A stretch of 64,000 nucleotides of DNA, from positions 73,748-137,747 of the forward strand of contig JBBSUG010000010.1 in the NCBI GenBank assembly GCA_038235165.1. The letters run 5' to 3'. The stretch is from GCA-002050365 sp038235165 (GTDB lineage Bacteria; Acidobacteriota; Blastocatellia; Pyrinomonadales; Pyrinomonadaceae). Shown here piece by piece: positions 9,159-18,017 of the stretch. The notes under the pieces are model-generated. The model was not told where the DNA came from, made no database searches, and saw only the letters and a list, made by a program, of their open reading frames with translations. Every line of letters begins with the position of its first letter. Position 1 is the first letter of the stretch. The position numbers and the translations under genes were made by a program.

Positions 9159-10157
9159 TCACTGCTTTTGCTTCTGTTCCCCTGCTGCCCGAAACATCGC
9201 CAGAGCCATCTGCGCGGCGGCGACGGCGGGCGGCTGCAGCGGTTCGATTAAATACGCTTTCGGCGCGACTTTTTGAACCGTTTCGAGCAACGGTTCGGTA
9301 ATAATGTGACCGGCGCGAAAGATGCTGCCGACTTTGGCAATCGGGAATTTTCTTTTTTCGAGCTTTAATCTTTTAATCACCGCCGCCGCCGCCGTTCCGA
9401 GTTCGCGTCCGGCATCGGTCAAAATTTGTAGCGCGACACAATCTCCGGCGACGGCTGCTTCGACGACTAATCGCGCAAAACCGGCAATTTTCAAATTATC
9501 AATCTGCGGCGCGTAAATCGCCGCGACCAAATCGTCTGGTTTTCCGGCGCGAAAATATTCCATCGCCTTGCCGCTCAACAGTGTCGGACTGCCGCGCCCG
9601 TCCGATGCTCTGGCGACCGCTTGCAGCGCGAGCCGCGCAATGCCCGCGCCGCCGCCCTCGTCACCGGCAAGCGGTCCCCAACCTCCGGCGAACGCTTTTT
9701 CGCCGCGTTCGTTTTTGCCCAGACAAATTGACCCGGTTCCGGCGATAACTACTAAACCGGCTTTGTCTTTCGTCGCACCGTACAGCGCAATGTCCGCGTC
9801 GGTGACGACTTCAACTGAATTTGTTCGCAATTTTCCGGCAATGCGTTCACGAATTCTCAAACGAAAATCTTCCCGCCTGACACCGGCTAAACCGAGCGCG
9901 GCGGAAACGATGTCGGTGACGTTTCGATTTGATTTATCACAGGCGATATTAATCGCTTCGGAAATGTTCGTGACCGCTTTTTCAATGCCGACCCGCATCG
10001 GATTTGACGCGCCGGACAAACCTTCCGCCACAATATTGCTGTCTTCATCAAGCAAGACGACCAGCGTTTTGGTGCCGCCGCCGTCAACGCCGAGGTATAA
10101 ATTATCGGACTTGCGAACACTTTTCACCTTATTTTTATCTGTGCGACCCGCCATCAT
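9159..10157 (-). CDS. BadF/BadG-type sugar kinase, probable N-acetylglucosamine/N-acetylmuramic acid kinase
   Basis: A 332-residue ASKHA-fold kinase of the BadF/BadG/BcrA/BcrD family. The phosphate-1 loop is YLGVDGGGTKTLVVLLDED, and adenosine- and phosphate-binding glycine motifs (VVIAGTGSICLG, GGWGPLAGDEGGGAG) follow. The family includes human GlcNAc kinase and the clostridial MurK, which phosphorylates both GlcNAc and MurNAc. With NamZ, NagZ, MurQ and NagA nearby, a GlcNAc/MurNAc 6-kinase role is the best inference; glucosamine kinase is the alternative. It is divergent from the LysR gene at 10603 and runs into the GH133 gene. The start is ATG 10157 or 10154. Confidence 0.85.
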   Translation of the reverse strand: MMAGRTDKNKVKSVRKSDNLYLGVDGGGTKTLVVLLDEDSNIVAEGLSGASNPMRVGIEKAVTNISEAINIACDKSNRNVTDIVSAALGLAGVRREDFRLRIRERIAGKLRTNSVEVVTDADIALYGATKDKAGLVVIAGTGSICLGKNERGEKAFAGGWGPLAGDEGGGAGIARLALQAVARASDGRGSPTLLSGKAMEYFRAGKPDDLVAAIYAPQIDNLKIAGFARLVVEAAVAGDCVALQILTDAGRELGTAAAAVIKRLKLEKRKFPIAKVGSIFRAGHIITEPLLETVQKVAPKAYLIEPLQPPAVAAAQMALAMFRAAGEQKQKQ

Positions 10158-10602
10158 TAAAATTTTTATAGACGAAAACCTACAATCTGTTATATTCTAA
10201 CGATACAAGTCTTATAATCAAAACTAAAAGTTTTTATCCGGGCGATAAGAGATGCTGATAGCAATCGGTAAGCATCAAGCATAATTTCAGTATTTGCAGT
10301 TATTTACATTGATAATTTAATAGATGAACGCCACAGCCGGAGCGCGGAAGTCTCGTCCGCCCAACCAGCGAAGCGATGTTGGAAGCGTTGTCAGCGTAGC
10401 TTTAATGGATGAACGCATTCAACGCGACAGTCGGAGCGCGCGAATAGCTCATTCACTTCAACGAGCGATAGAGAAGTTGGAAGCGTTGTCAACGTAGTGC
10501 AAATGGATGAAAGTATTCAACGCCTCGCTCCCGCTAGCGTTGAAGCGGACGAGCCGTCCGCGCTCCTGGATAATACTATAAAAAGTGACCACATAAAAAA
10601 GT
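10158..10602. other. Divergent intergenic region with tandem repeat, no gene
   Basis: This 445-bp gap separates the kinase and LysR genes and should hold both promoters. The left part (10158-10322) is AT-rich without a clear sigma-70 pair. The right part is filled by an imperfect tandem repeat (10323-10560). Short open frames here look like chance reading of the repeat. Confidence 0.6.
10323..10560. repeat. Imperfect tandem repeat, about 85-98 bp units
   Basis: Units start with GATGAACG or GATGAAAG at 10323, 10408 and 10506. The first two are 85 and 98 bp long and the third is partial. Shared blocks include GGAAGCGTTGTC(A)(A/G)CGTAG near unit ends and ATTCAACGC near unit starts. The units have drifted, so the duplication is not recent. 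Confidence 0.65.
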
Positions 10603-11520
10603 ATGGAAATTAGACAATTAAGAGCGTTTGCGGCGATTGCTGAAATGAAAACATTTACGGCAGGCGCGGGACTGGTGAACATTACGCAGGCGGCGATTTC
10701 GATGCAGATTCGGCAGCTTGAAGATGAGGTCGGACTACAAATTTTTACGCGCACGCCGCGCCGCGTAATTTTGACGGAAGCAGGTGAACATCTGTTGCGG
10801 CGGGCGCGGCGGATTCTGCGCGAACACGACGACGCGCTCGCCGAGATTGCTGAAATCGCCGGTGCGGAACACGGTCGTTTGCGAATCGGGTCGGCTTCGG
10901 CGATGTTCGCCACCGCGCAGTTGCCGGATATTTTGGAAAAGCTGAAAACGACTTTCCCGAACGCCGAAATTAAAGTCAGTTCCGGGACGAGTCAGACGCT
11001 GGTCGAAAAAATTATGCACGGCGAAATTGACATCGCCTTTGTGTCGCTGCCGGTGGAAAACGCCAATATTCAAACTGATTTGCTGTTCCGCGACGAAATC
11101 GTGGCGATTGCCAGCCCGTCGCATCCGCTCGCCAAGGAAAAATATATCAGCGCAGCAACGCTTGCCGGTGAAGAATTGATTTTAGGCGAAAAAGGCGGCA
11201 ACACGCGCCGGATGATTGACGATTTTTTCGCGGCGGCAAACGTCAAACCGAACGTCGTGATGGAATTATCGCGGCAGGAAGCGATAAATAAAATGGTTGA
11301 AAGCAAAATGGGTGTCGGCATCGCCGGTGCGAAAGCCGTCGCCAAAGAAATCGGCGAAAAACGCCTCAGTTCGTGGCTCATCGAGGGCGCGGAAATCAGT
11401 TGGGATTTAGGTTTGGCACGTTTGCGCGGCGGCTATTTTTCACTGATCGTGAAGGAATTTATTGGACTGTGCAAAGATAGTTTTAAGGAACGCGAGAAGG
11501 AATTAAAAGCGGGAAAATGA
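10603..11520 (+). CDS. LysR-family transcriptional regulator
   Basis: A 305-residue LTTR. The winged helix-turn-helix occupies residues 1-60 (MEIRQLRAFAAIAEMKTFTAGAGLVNITQAAISMQI, written in parts: IRQLRAFAAIAE then ITQAAISMQIRQLEDE). A periplasmic-binding-like effector domain follows (GRLRIGSASAMFATAQLPDIL). LTTRs usually regulate a divergent gene and respond to a small metabolite. Here the divergent gene is the amino-sugar kinase, and the stop overlaps the start of the serine hydrolase-NamZ gene by 4 nt (ATGA). The regulator is therefore a candidate for control of the salvage genes on both sides. No Shine-Dalgarno sequence is seen before ATG 10603. Confidence 0.9.
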   Translation: MEIRQLRAFAAIAEMKTFTAGAGLVNITQAAISMQIRQLEDEVGLQIFTRTPRRVILTEAGEHLLRRARRILREHDDALAEIAEIAGAEHGRLRIGSASAMFATAQLPDILEKLKTTFPNAEIKVSSGTSQTLVEKIMHGEIDIAFVSLPVENANIQTDLLFRDEIVAIASPSHPLAKEKYISAATLAGEELILGEKGGNTRRMIDDFFAAANVKPNVVMELSRQEAINKMVESKMGVGIAGAKAVAKEIGEKRLSSWLIEGAEISWDLGLARLRGGYFSLIVKEFIGLCKDSFKEREKELKAGK

Positions 11521-14141
11521 AAAAATCACGAATGAAGAAGGACGAATTACGAATCAAAACACAGCGCGATATCTTACGTTACGGCATTATTTCGGCGATA
11601 TTTTTTGCCTTTTGCGTTTTACCTTTTGCCTTAGCGTCCGCGCAGGGTCTGCCGATTGCTGCGCCGAACACGGTTGGAATGTCCGCCGAAAAGCTGAATC
11701 AGATTGACGGTTTGGTTGCAAAAGACATCGCCGATAAAAAACTTCCGGGCGCGGTCGTCGTCATCGGACACAAAGGGAAAATCGTTTTTCGCAAGGCTTA
11801 CGGCAATCGCGCTTTAGTTCCGAATGTCGAAAAAATGACAATTGACACGATTTTCGACGCGGCGAGTTTGACGAAAGTGGTGGCGACGACGACTTCGGTA
11901 ATGATGCTCGTCGAGCGCGGGCAGATTCGTCTGAACGACACCATCGGCAAATTCATTCCCGAAATCGAAGACGAAAACGTCAAAAAAATCACGATTCAAC
12001 AATTATTGACGCACGTTTCCGGCTTCGCGCCCGATTTCGATTTGCGCGAAAAATGGACGGGACGCGCCGGAATGCTGAACGCGCTTTACAAAGAAAAACT
12101 TCGCACTCCGCCGGGAACGAAATTTGTTTATTCGGATATTGGGTTTATTGTGCTTGGTGAGATTGTCGGACGAGTTGCAGGTGAGCAACCAATTAAAGTA
12201 CAAAATATTACCTTTTCGGACATTGAGGATTCTCGACTTTTTAGATTTTCTCTAATAAATATTTTTAAAAATCTTCAAATGAAAGATTCAAACTTTCATA
12301 ACACGAAAGAAACATCTTTTATTGATGCTGATGCAAGTCCAATGTATAAATGGAAAGATAGAACTGCTCCAACCGAAAATATCAAAGGACAACAAAGCTA
12401 TCTCGGCGGCGAATTTGACGGGAAAGACGGCGATAAAATTTTGCGCGGACAAGTTCACGATCCGACGGCGTATCGAATGGGCGGAGTTGCCGGACACGCC
12501 GGACTTTTTTCGACTGCCGACGATTTGGCGCGGTTTTGTCAGATGCTTTTGAGCGGCGGAATTTTGGACGGCAAACGGATTTTGAGCGCGGCGACGATTG
12601 CCAGAATGACCGCGCCGATTGTCGTTTCGGAAGACGGCGCGACGCGCGGACTCGGTTGGGACATAAATTCCGCTTTTTCGTCGAATCGCGGCGAACTTTT
12701 CCCGCTCGGCTCGTTCGGACACACCGGATTCACGGGAACTTCCGTCTGGATTGACCGCGTTTCCCAAACCTTCGTCGTCTTTATGTCAAACCGCGTTCAT
12801 CCTGACGGCAAAGGCGACGTAACTTCTTTACGTGCAAAAATTGCGACGGTTGTGGCTTCGGCAATCGAAGACACGCCGATTGAAGCCGTTCGCATCGCCG
12901 AAGATATTTATTGGTCGCAAGTCGCGCCGCAGATGGAAAAATTCAAAATTCAAAATTCAAAATTTCAGATTTCAGAAACAAAAGACCAAAGATCAAAACC
13001 CAAAGACCAAAAGGTTTTGAACGGAATTGACGTTCTCGAAAAAAACAATTTTAAAGAATTAGACGGTTTGAAGATCGGTTTGGTAACAAATCAAACAGGA
13101 AAAGATTTGTTGGGCGTTCCAACAATTGACGTTTTGAAAGTCGCGCCGAATGTAAAATTGACCGCGCTTTTTTCGCCCGAACACGGCATTCGCGGCGAAC
13201 TCGACCAATCAAAAATCAATGATTCGATGGACGAAAAAACAGGCTTGCCCGTTTATTCGCTTTACAATGAGTCGCGCCGACCGAAACCGGAACAATTAAA
13301 GGATTTGGACGCGATTGTCTTTGATATTCAAGACATCGGCGTTCGATTTTACACTTACGAAGCGACGCTTTTAAATGTTTTGGAAGAAGCGGCAAAAGCC
13401 GGAAAGCCTGTATTCGTTTTAGATAGACCGAATCCGATCAACGGCGCGACGGTTGAAGGCGCGATTGCCGACGCTGATAAATTGTCGTTTGTCGTTTCGC
13501 ACACCGTTCCCGTGCGTCACGGGATGACCATCGGCGAACTCGCGCAGATGATGAACGCCGACAAGAAAATCGGCGCGGATTTGCGCGTGATAAAAATGGA
13601 AAACTGGACGCGGGCAATGTGGTTCGATCAAACAATGCAAACGTGGGTTAACCCGTCGCCGAATATGCGATCGCTGACGGAAGCGACGCTTTATCCGGGC
13701 ATCGGATTATTGGAGACGACCAATTTATCAGTCGGACGCGGCACCGACACGCCGTTTGAAGTCGTCGGCGCACCGTATATTGACGGGCGCAAAGTCGCCA
13801 CTTTTCTAAATGAAAAAAATATGAACGGCGTTCGTTTTGTGCCGATCAAATTTAAGCCGAATGCTTCGGTCTTTAAAGACGAAATGATTGGCGGAATTAA
13901 TATTATAATTACCGATAGAGCAGAGTTTAATTCGGTTCAAACCGGCATCGAAATCGCCGTCGCCTTACACGCTCTTTACCCGAACGAATGGCAAATTGAA
14001 AATTTTAACCGGCTGCTCGCCAATCAAGCGGTTTTTGATGGAGTCAAAGCCGGAAAATCGTTTCAGGAAATGGAAAAAGCGGGACGCACATCGTTGGACG
14101 AATTTGTAAAAAGACGGGCATCATTTTTGCTTTATAAATAG
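11517..14141 (+). CDS. Secreted fusion: class C beta-lactamase-like serine hydrolase + NamZ (DUF1343) exo-beta-N-acetylmuramidase
   Basis: An 874-residue protein with a signal-like hydrophobic segment ending in ALASAQ (about residues 22-42). Residues about 50-470 form a beta-lactamase/penicillin-binding-like domain with Ser-Leu-Thr-Lys (SxxK, in DAASLTKVV), a YSD motif and GHTGFTG near its end. Residues about 500-874 match DUF1343/YbbC, shown in Bacillus to be NamZ, which cuts MurNAc from non-reducing ends; SPEHG and FDIQDIGVRFYTYE are conserved. The joint is a linker coded by ten heptamer repeats. The domains may trim peptides or esters and sugars from muropeptides in the periplasm. The start overlaps the LysR stop. 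A patch at about 12183-12390 is markedly AT-rich compared with the rest. Confidence 0.9.
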   Translation: MKKSRMKKDELRIKTQRDILRYGIISAIFFAFCVLPFALASAQGLPIAAPNTVGMSAEKLNQIDGLVAKDIADKKLPGAVVVIGHKGKIVFRKAYGNRALVPNVEKMTIDTIFDAASLTKVVATTTSVMMLVERGQIRLNDTIGKFIPEIEDENVKKITIQQLLTHVSGFAPDFDLREKWTGRAGMLNALYKEKLRTPPGTKFVYSDIGFIVLGEIVGRVAGEQPIKVQNITFSDIEDSRLFRFSLINIFKNLQMKDSNFHNTKETSFIDADASPMYKWKDRTAPTENIKGQQSYLGGEFDGKDGDKILRGQVHDPTAYRMGGVAGHAGLFSTADDLARFCQMLLSGGILDGKRILSAATIARMTAPIVVSEDGATRGLGWDINSAFSSNRGELFPLGSFGHTGFTGTSVWIDRVSQTFVVFMSNRVHPDGKGDVTSLRAKIATVVASAIEDTPIEAVRIAEDIYWSQVAPQMEKFKIQNSKFQISETKDQRSKPKDQKVLNGIDVLEKNNFKELDGLKIGLVTNQTGKDLLGVPTIDVLKVAPNVKLTALFSPEHGIRGELDQSKINDSMDEKTGLPVYSLYNESRRPKPEQLKDLDAIVFDIQDIGVRFYTYEATLLNVLEEAAKAGKPVFVLDRPNPINGATVEGAIADADKLSFVVSHTVPVRHGMTIGELAQMMNADKKIGADLRVIKMENWTRAMWFDQTMQTWVNPSPNMRSLTEATLYPGIGLLETTNLSVGRGTDTPFEVVGAPYIDGRKVATFLNEKNMNGVRFVPIKFKPNASVFKDEMIGGINIIITDRAEFNSVQTGIEIAVALHALYPNEWQIENFNRLLANQAVFDGVKAGKSFQEMEKAGRTSLDEFVKRRASFLLYK
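12943..13012. repeat. Ten-heptamer array coding the interdomain linker
   Basis: Ten consecutive 7-nt units, TCAAAAT x3, TTCAGAT, TTCAGAA, ACAAAAG, ACCAAAG, ATCAAAA, CCCAAAG and ACCAAAA, lie exactly between the serine-hydrolase and NamZ domains. They are translated as a Lys/Gln/Ser-rich linker (KIQNSKFQISETKDQ...). Two smaller arrays in the same gene, at 11525-11559 and 11606-11633, code the N-terminus and the signal segment. Confidence 0.85.
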
Positions 14142-14331
14142 CCGGATTTTGCCTTTGAAAAATTTGCGCCTAAATTTATTAACAATTTATTAACAAACTA
14201 AAGGTTTTTGAGAAACTCGCGGATAAATTCGTTTCGTCATCTATAACGAAATTTTGAATAAATCTCCGAAAACCTAAATATTTCTTATGGCGGGCAATCT
14301 TAATTTTTAATTTTACGAAACGAGGAAACCA

Positions 14332-17300
14332 ATGAAAATTAGTTTTAAACAAATATTTTTGACAATGTTCGTCGCGTTTGTCTGTGGCTTAGGACTAACC
14401 AATCCGACTTTAGCCCAGGAAGAAACGTCAGCGACGGTGACCGGACAGGTGACTGATTCGACCGGCGCAGTGATTAATAATGCCAGCGTTGTCGTCACCA
14501 ACACGGCGACCGGGCAAACGAGAACCGTTCAAACAAACAACGACGGAAATTACAATGTTTTCCCGCTGATTCCCGGAACTTATACCGTCAGCGTCGAACA
14601 GGCGGGATTCAAAAAAACCGTTATCAATACGACCTTGAACGCCAGAGACCGCCGACCAATTGATGTCGTGATGGAAGTCGGCGATGCGACGGCAGTCGTC
14701 AACGTGACGGACGATCCGCCGCTGCTTCAGGACAGTTCGACTGGGCAGGCTCTCGTTTCCGGCAATCAGGTGACGGAACTACCGCTCAACAATCGTAACT
14801 TTATTCGTTTGCTTGAAACTATTCCGGGAGTCAGTTCGGATTTGGACGACGAATCGAATTTCGGTTTGACGAGCCGCGCCAGTGTTTCCATTAACGGTCT
14901 GCGCCGCAATGCTGTCAATTATTTGGTGGACGGTGTGAGCAACACGGATGTCGGTTCAAACATTACGCTGCTTTCGACTCCGACGGTTGATTCGATTCAG
15001 GAATTCAAAGTTTTGAGTTCTAATTACACCGCCGAGATCGGACGCTCCGGCGGCGGCGCGGTGATTATTTCGACACGCGGCGGCGGCAACAATTACCACG
15101 GTTCGCTGTATGAATTTGCCCGCAACGATTATTTTAACGCCAATACCTTTTTTAACAATCGTGTGCCGCGTGCCGCTGACGGTTCAATCGCCGCGCCCGT
15201 TCCGAAACTGCGCTACAATAATTTTGGCGGCACGATCAGCGGTCCCGTTTCTTTTTTGAATTTCGGCGAAGGCGGTCCGACCGTTTACAATGGCAAAAAC
15301 AAAACATTCTTTTTCTTTTCTGAAGAAGCGCGACGCATCAAGCGCGGCATCTCCGACGGTAGTGCGCTGACACCTTCAGCGGCGGAACGCGCCGGGGATT
15401 TCTCCGCCCGCCTTGGTAATTTGATTTGCCGCAACGCCGCCAACGCATTTGTTACCAGCACTTCGGCGACTGCCTGTACGACCACAGGATCAAATCCGGT
15501 TTCGGCGGTTGATACTGCCGGAAACAATATTTTGATTCGCCAGAACCAGGTTTTCAATCCGCTCAACAACCGACCGTTTGCCAATAATGTGATTCCGAGT
15601 GCTTTCATTGATCCGCGAGCGCAAGGTTTGCTGGCGGCATTTCCGCTGCCCAATGTCGGTACGAACAGCTTTACTTTTTCGCCTGTCAACGTCAATAACA
15701 CGCGGCAGGAAGTCGTCCGCATTGACCATAATTTCACATCCAACCACAAAATTTTCGGACGTTTTACGCAGGACACGAGCAACACGCAGGAAACCGGCGG
15801 ATTATTTGCAGGTTCGGCTTTCCCGAATATTGCGACGACCGATACGAGAGTTCCGGGCAGAGTTTTCGCCGTTTCATACACCGGCATTTTCTCGAATTCG
15901 CTCGTCAATGAATTCACTTACAATTACTCGACCAACACGATTAATTCGGCTTTAGTCGGACGCGGACGCAAAAGCGATTATGCCAACGCATCAAATATCG
16001 TCGAATTTTTCCCCGAAAACACGAACAATATTATTCCGGCTATCGCAACTCGTTTTTCAACTTTGCAATCCACACAGGGTTACAGCATCGAGTACGGCAA
16101 CAGCACCTACCGCGACAATCTGACTTTTACGCGCGGCAACCATATTTTTAAGTTCGGCGGTGAAATCACTTACGAATTCAAAAACGAAAATCTCGGCGGC
16201 AATACCAATGCCGGAAGTTTCGGCTTTGCCAACGCGCAGACGCAGGGTTTCGTCGGCACGTCGGCGATTACCGGCACGAGCATCACGACCGGCGATTCGT
16301 TCGCTTCGTTTTTGCTCGGCAGAGCTAATTCTTATTCGGAATCGCAGCTTGACCCGCGCGTTCGTTTTCGTTTCGGGCGCGACGAATTTTACGTTCAGGA
16401 TACGTGGAAGGTTCGTCCGAATCTGACTTTGGATATGGGCGTTCGTTATCAGTATTATCGTCCGGTCACAGATGTCAATAATTTGCTGGTAACTTTCGAT
16501 CCGGCACTTTACAAAGCAGTCAATCCGGCGACTGACTGCGCGACGGCAACCTGTAATTCGCTGATTACCGCCCGCGTTGATCCGCTCAACGGCATTGCCC
16601 GCGCCGGAGTCAATTCGCGTTTTGGAGACAATTTTATTCCGAGCGACAAAAACAATTTCAGTCCGCGCGTCGGGATTGCCTATCAACCGCAATTTGAAAA
16701 CGGCATTGGAAAACTGTTGTTCGGCGGTCCTAATAAATCGGTTATTCGCGCCGGCTACGGATTTTACTACGATCAGGCGTTGGTCGGTATTTTTGAAAAT
16801 GCGACGTTTTTTACGCCGCCCGTCAACGATTCGGTGGCGTTTACCAGCACTCTGACAAATGTGATTACGTTCTCGAATCCGAGTTCCGATCCGAACGCCA
16901 TTCCCGGTCAGCCAATTGTCGGCACGACCTTCCCATCGCGCAATTTGGGAACCGGCGGTGCAATTGCTCCAGATTTCAAAACGCCGGAATCACAGGTTTA
17001 TTCGCTCGGTATTCAGCGTGAAATTTTCAAAAACGCGGTTATTGATATTTCCTATGTCGGAACAAAAGCCGATCATTTGATTCGCCGCCGCAATATCAAT
17101 TTCATTACTCCGGCACAGGCGATTGCCGCCGGAGCTTCCAGCACGACCGCCGGTAATACCAACGCGGCTCGTCCGTTCGTCGGATTTTCAAACATCATCT
17201 ATTACGAAACGAGTGCCAAATCGCGTTATAACGGCTTGCTCTCGTCGTTTAATTATCGTTTGCAGAAGGGTTTCACTATCACGGTGGCTTATACCTTCAG

Positions 17301-17958
17301 CAAAAATTTGACCGATTCGACCAACGACCGCGATGCAGTTGACGATCCGCAGAATGCATTTGATCTGAGACGTGAATATGCCGAAGCGCGAACTTCTCGC
17401 CCGCACGTTTTCAGTGCCAGCTACGTTTACGAAGTTCCTTATTTCCGCACTTCCAAAAACTCTTTGGTCAGACTTCTGCTGGGCGGCTATCAGGTTTCGG
17501 GCATCACGCAGCTTGAATCAGGTGCGCCGGTGGCGCGTGTCACGGTTGCCAGCACGCTGAATTTGACACGCGGGTTGTATGCGAACGCGATCAGCAATCC
17601 GAACGGCGGACTCGCCGGAACGACTGACCCGTCAACCGGCTTGCCGTTTATTTTTGACCCGAATGCTCTGGCACCGGCAGATGCCGGACAGTTCGGAAAT
17701 CTCGGACGCGCTTTTGCACGGCTTCCGGGACGCAACCAAACCAATCTCGTGTTGTCAAAACAGTTTTATTTCAACACTGAAAGAACGACGTACCTGCAAT
17801 TGCGGGCGGAAAGTTACAATATTTTCAACACCACGCAGTTTACCGGTGTGAATACGACTCTGCCGACTGCCGGACCGTTGAGCAATTCAACATTCGGCAG
17901 ACCGACTTCGACACGTCTGCCGCGTGAATTTCAGTTTGGTATCAAACTTTATTTCTAA
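14332..17958 (+). CDS. Oar-type TonB-dependent outer-membrane receptor with carboxypeptidase-regulatory-like domain
   Basis: A 1208-residue outer-membrane protein. A Sec signal peptide ends at about residue 29 (TLAQ). A carboxypeptidase-regulatory-like domain (VTGQVTDSTGAVINNASVVV) follows, then a plug domain (residues about 135-260, including NGLRRNAVNYLVDGVSN) and a large beta-barrel ending in the terminal aromatic FQFGIKLYF. This architecture is typical of the Oar/CarboxypepD_reg receptors that are numerous in Acidobacteriota, with ligands mostly unknown. GAGG lies about 9 nt before ATG 14332. The 190-bp upstream region has no clear promoter. Its place inside the salvage region allows a role in uptake of cell-wall fragments, but that is only context. 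Confidence 0.92.
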   Translation: MKISFKQIFLTMFVAFVCGLGLTNPTLAQEETSATVTGQVTDSTGAVINNASVVVTNTATGQTRTVQTNNDGNYNVFPLIPGTYTVSVEQAGFKKTVINTTLNARDRRPIDVVMEVGDATAVVNVTDDPPLLQDSSTGQALVSGNQVTELPLNNRNFIRLLETIPGVSSDLDDESNFGLTSRASVSINGLRRNAVNYLVDGVSNTDVGSNITLLSTPTVDSIQEFKVLSSNYTAEIGRSGGGAVIISTRGGGNNYHGSLYEFARNDYFNANTFFNNRVPRAADGSIAAPVPKLRYNNFGGTISGPVSFLNFGEGGPTVYNGKNKTFFFFSEEARRIKRGISDGSALTPSAAERAGDFSARLGNLICRNAANAFVTSTSATACTTTGSNPVSAVDTAGNNILIRQNQVFNPLNNRPFANNVIPSAFIDPRAQGLLAAFPLPNVGTNSFTFSPVNVNNTRQEVVRIDHNFTSNHKIFGRFTQDTSNTQETGGLFAGSAFPNIATTDTRVPGRVFAVSYTGIFSNSLVNEFTYNYSTNTINSALVGRGRKSDYANASNIVEFFPENTNNIIPAIATRFSTLQSTQGYSIEYGNSTYRDNLTFTRGNHIFKFGGEITYEFKNENLGGNTNAGSFGFANAQTQGFVGTSAITGTSITTGDSFASFLLGRANSYSESQLDPRVRFRFGRDEFYVQDTWKVRPNLTLDMGVRYQYYRPVTDVNNLLVTFDPALYKAVNPATDCATATCNSLITARVDPLNGIARAGVNSRFGDNFIPSDKNNFSPRVGIAYQPQFENGIGKLLFGGPNKSVIRAGYGFYYDQALVGIFENATFFTPPVNDSVAFTSTLTNVITFSNPSSDPNAIPGQPIVGTTFPSRNLGTGGAIAPDFKTPESQVYSLGIQREIFKNAVIDISYVGTKADHLIRRRNINFITPAQAIAAGASSTTAGNTNAARPFVGFSNIIYYETSAKSRYNGLLSSFNYRLQKGFTITVAYTFSKNLTDSTNDRDAVDDPQNAFDLRREYAEARTSRPHVFSASYVYEVPYFRTSKNSLVRLLLGGYQVSGITQLESGAPVARVTVASTLNLTRGLYANAISNPNGGLAGTTDPSTGLPFIFDPNALAPADAGQFGNLGRAFARLPGRNQTNLVLSKQFYFNTERTTYLQLRAESYNIFNTTQFTGVNTTLPTAGPLSNSTFGRPTSTRLPREFQFGIKLYF

Positions 17959-17982
17959 AACAATTGTTTTGTGAAAATTTAT

Positions 17983-18017
17983 GCCCGCGTTATTGTGAAA
18001 TAACGCGGGCGTTTTTA
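17983..18017 (+). terminator. Intrinsic terminator of the Oar-type receptor gene
   Basis: A perfect 12-bp stem, GCCCGCGTTATT with AATAACGCGGGC, closed by a GTGA tetraloop and followed by GTTTTTATT. It begins 25 nt after the receptor stop codon and ends at the converging TPR gene. Confidence 0.9.
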
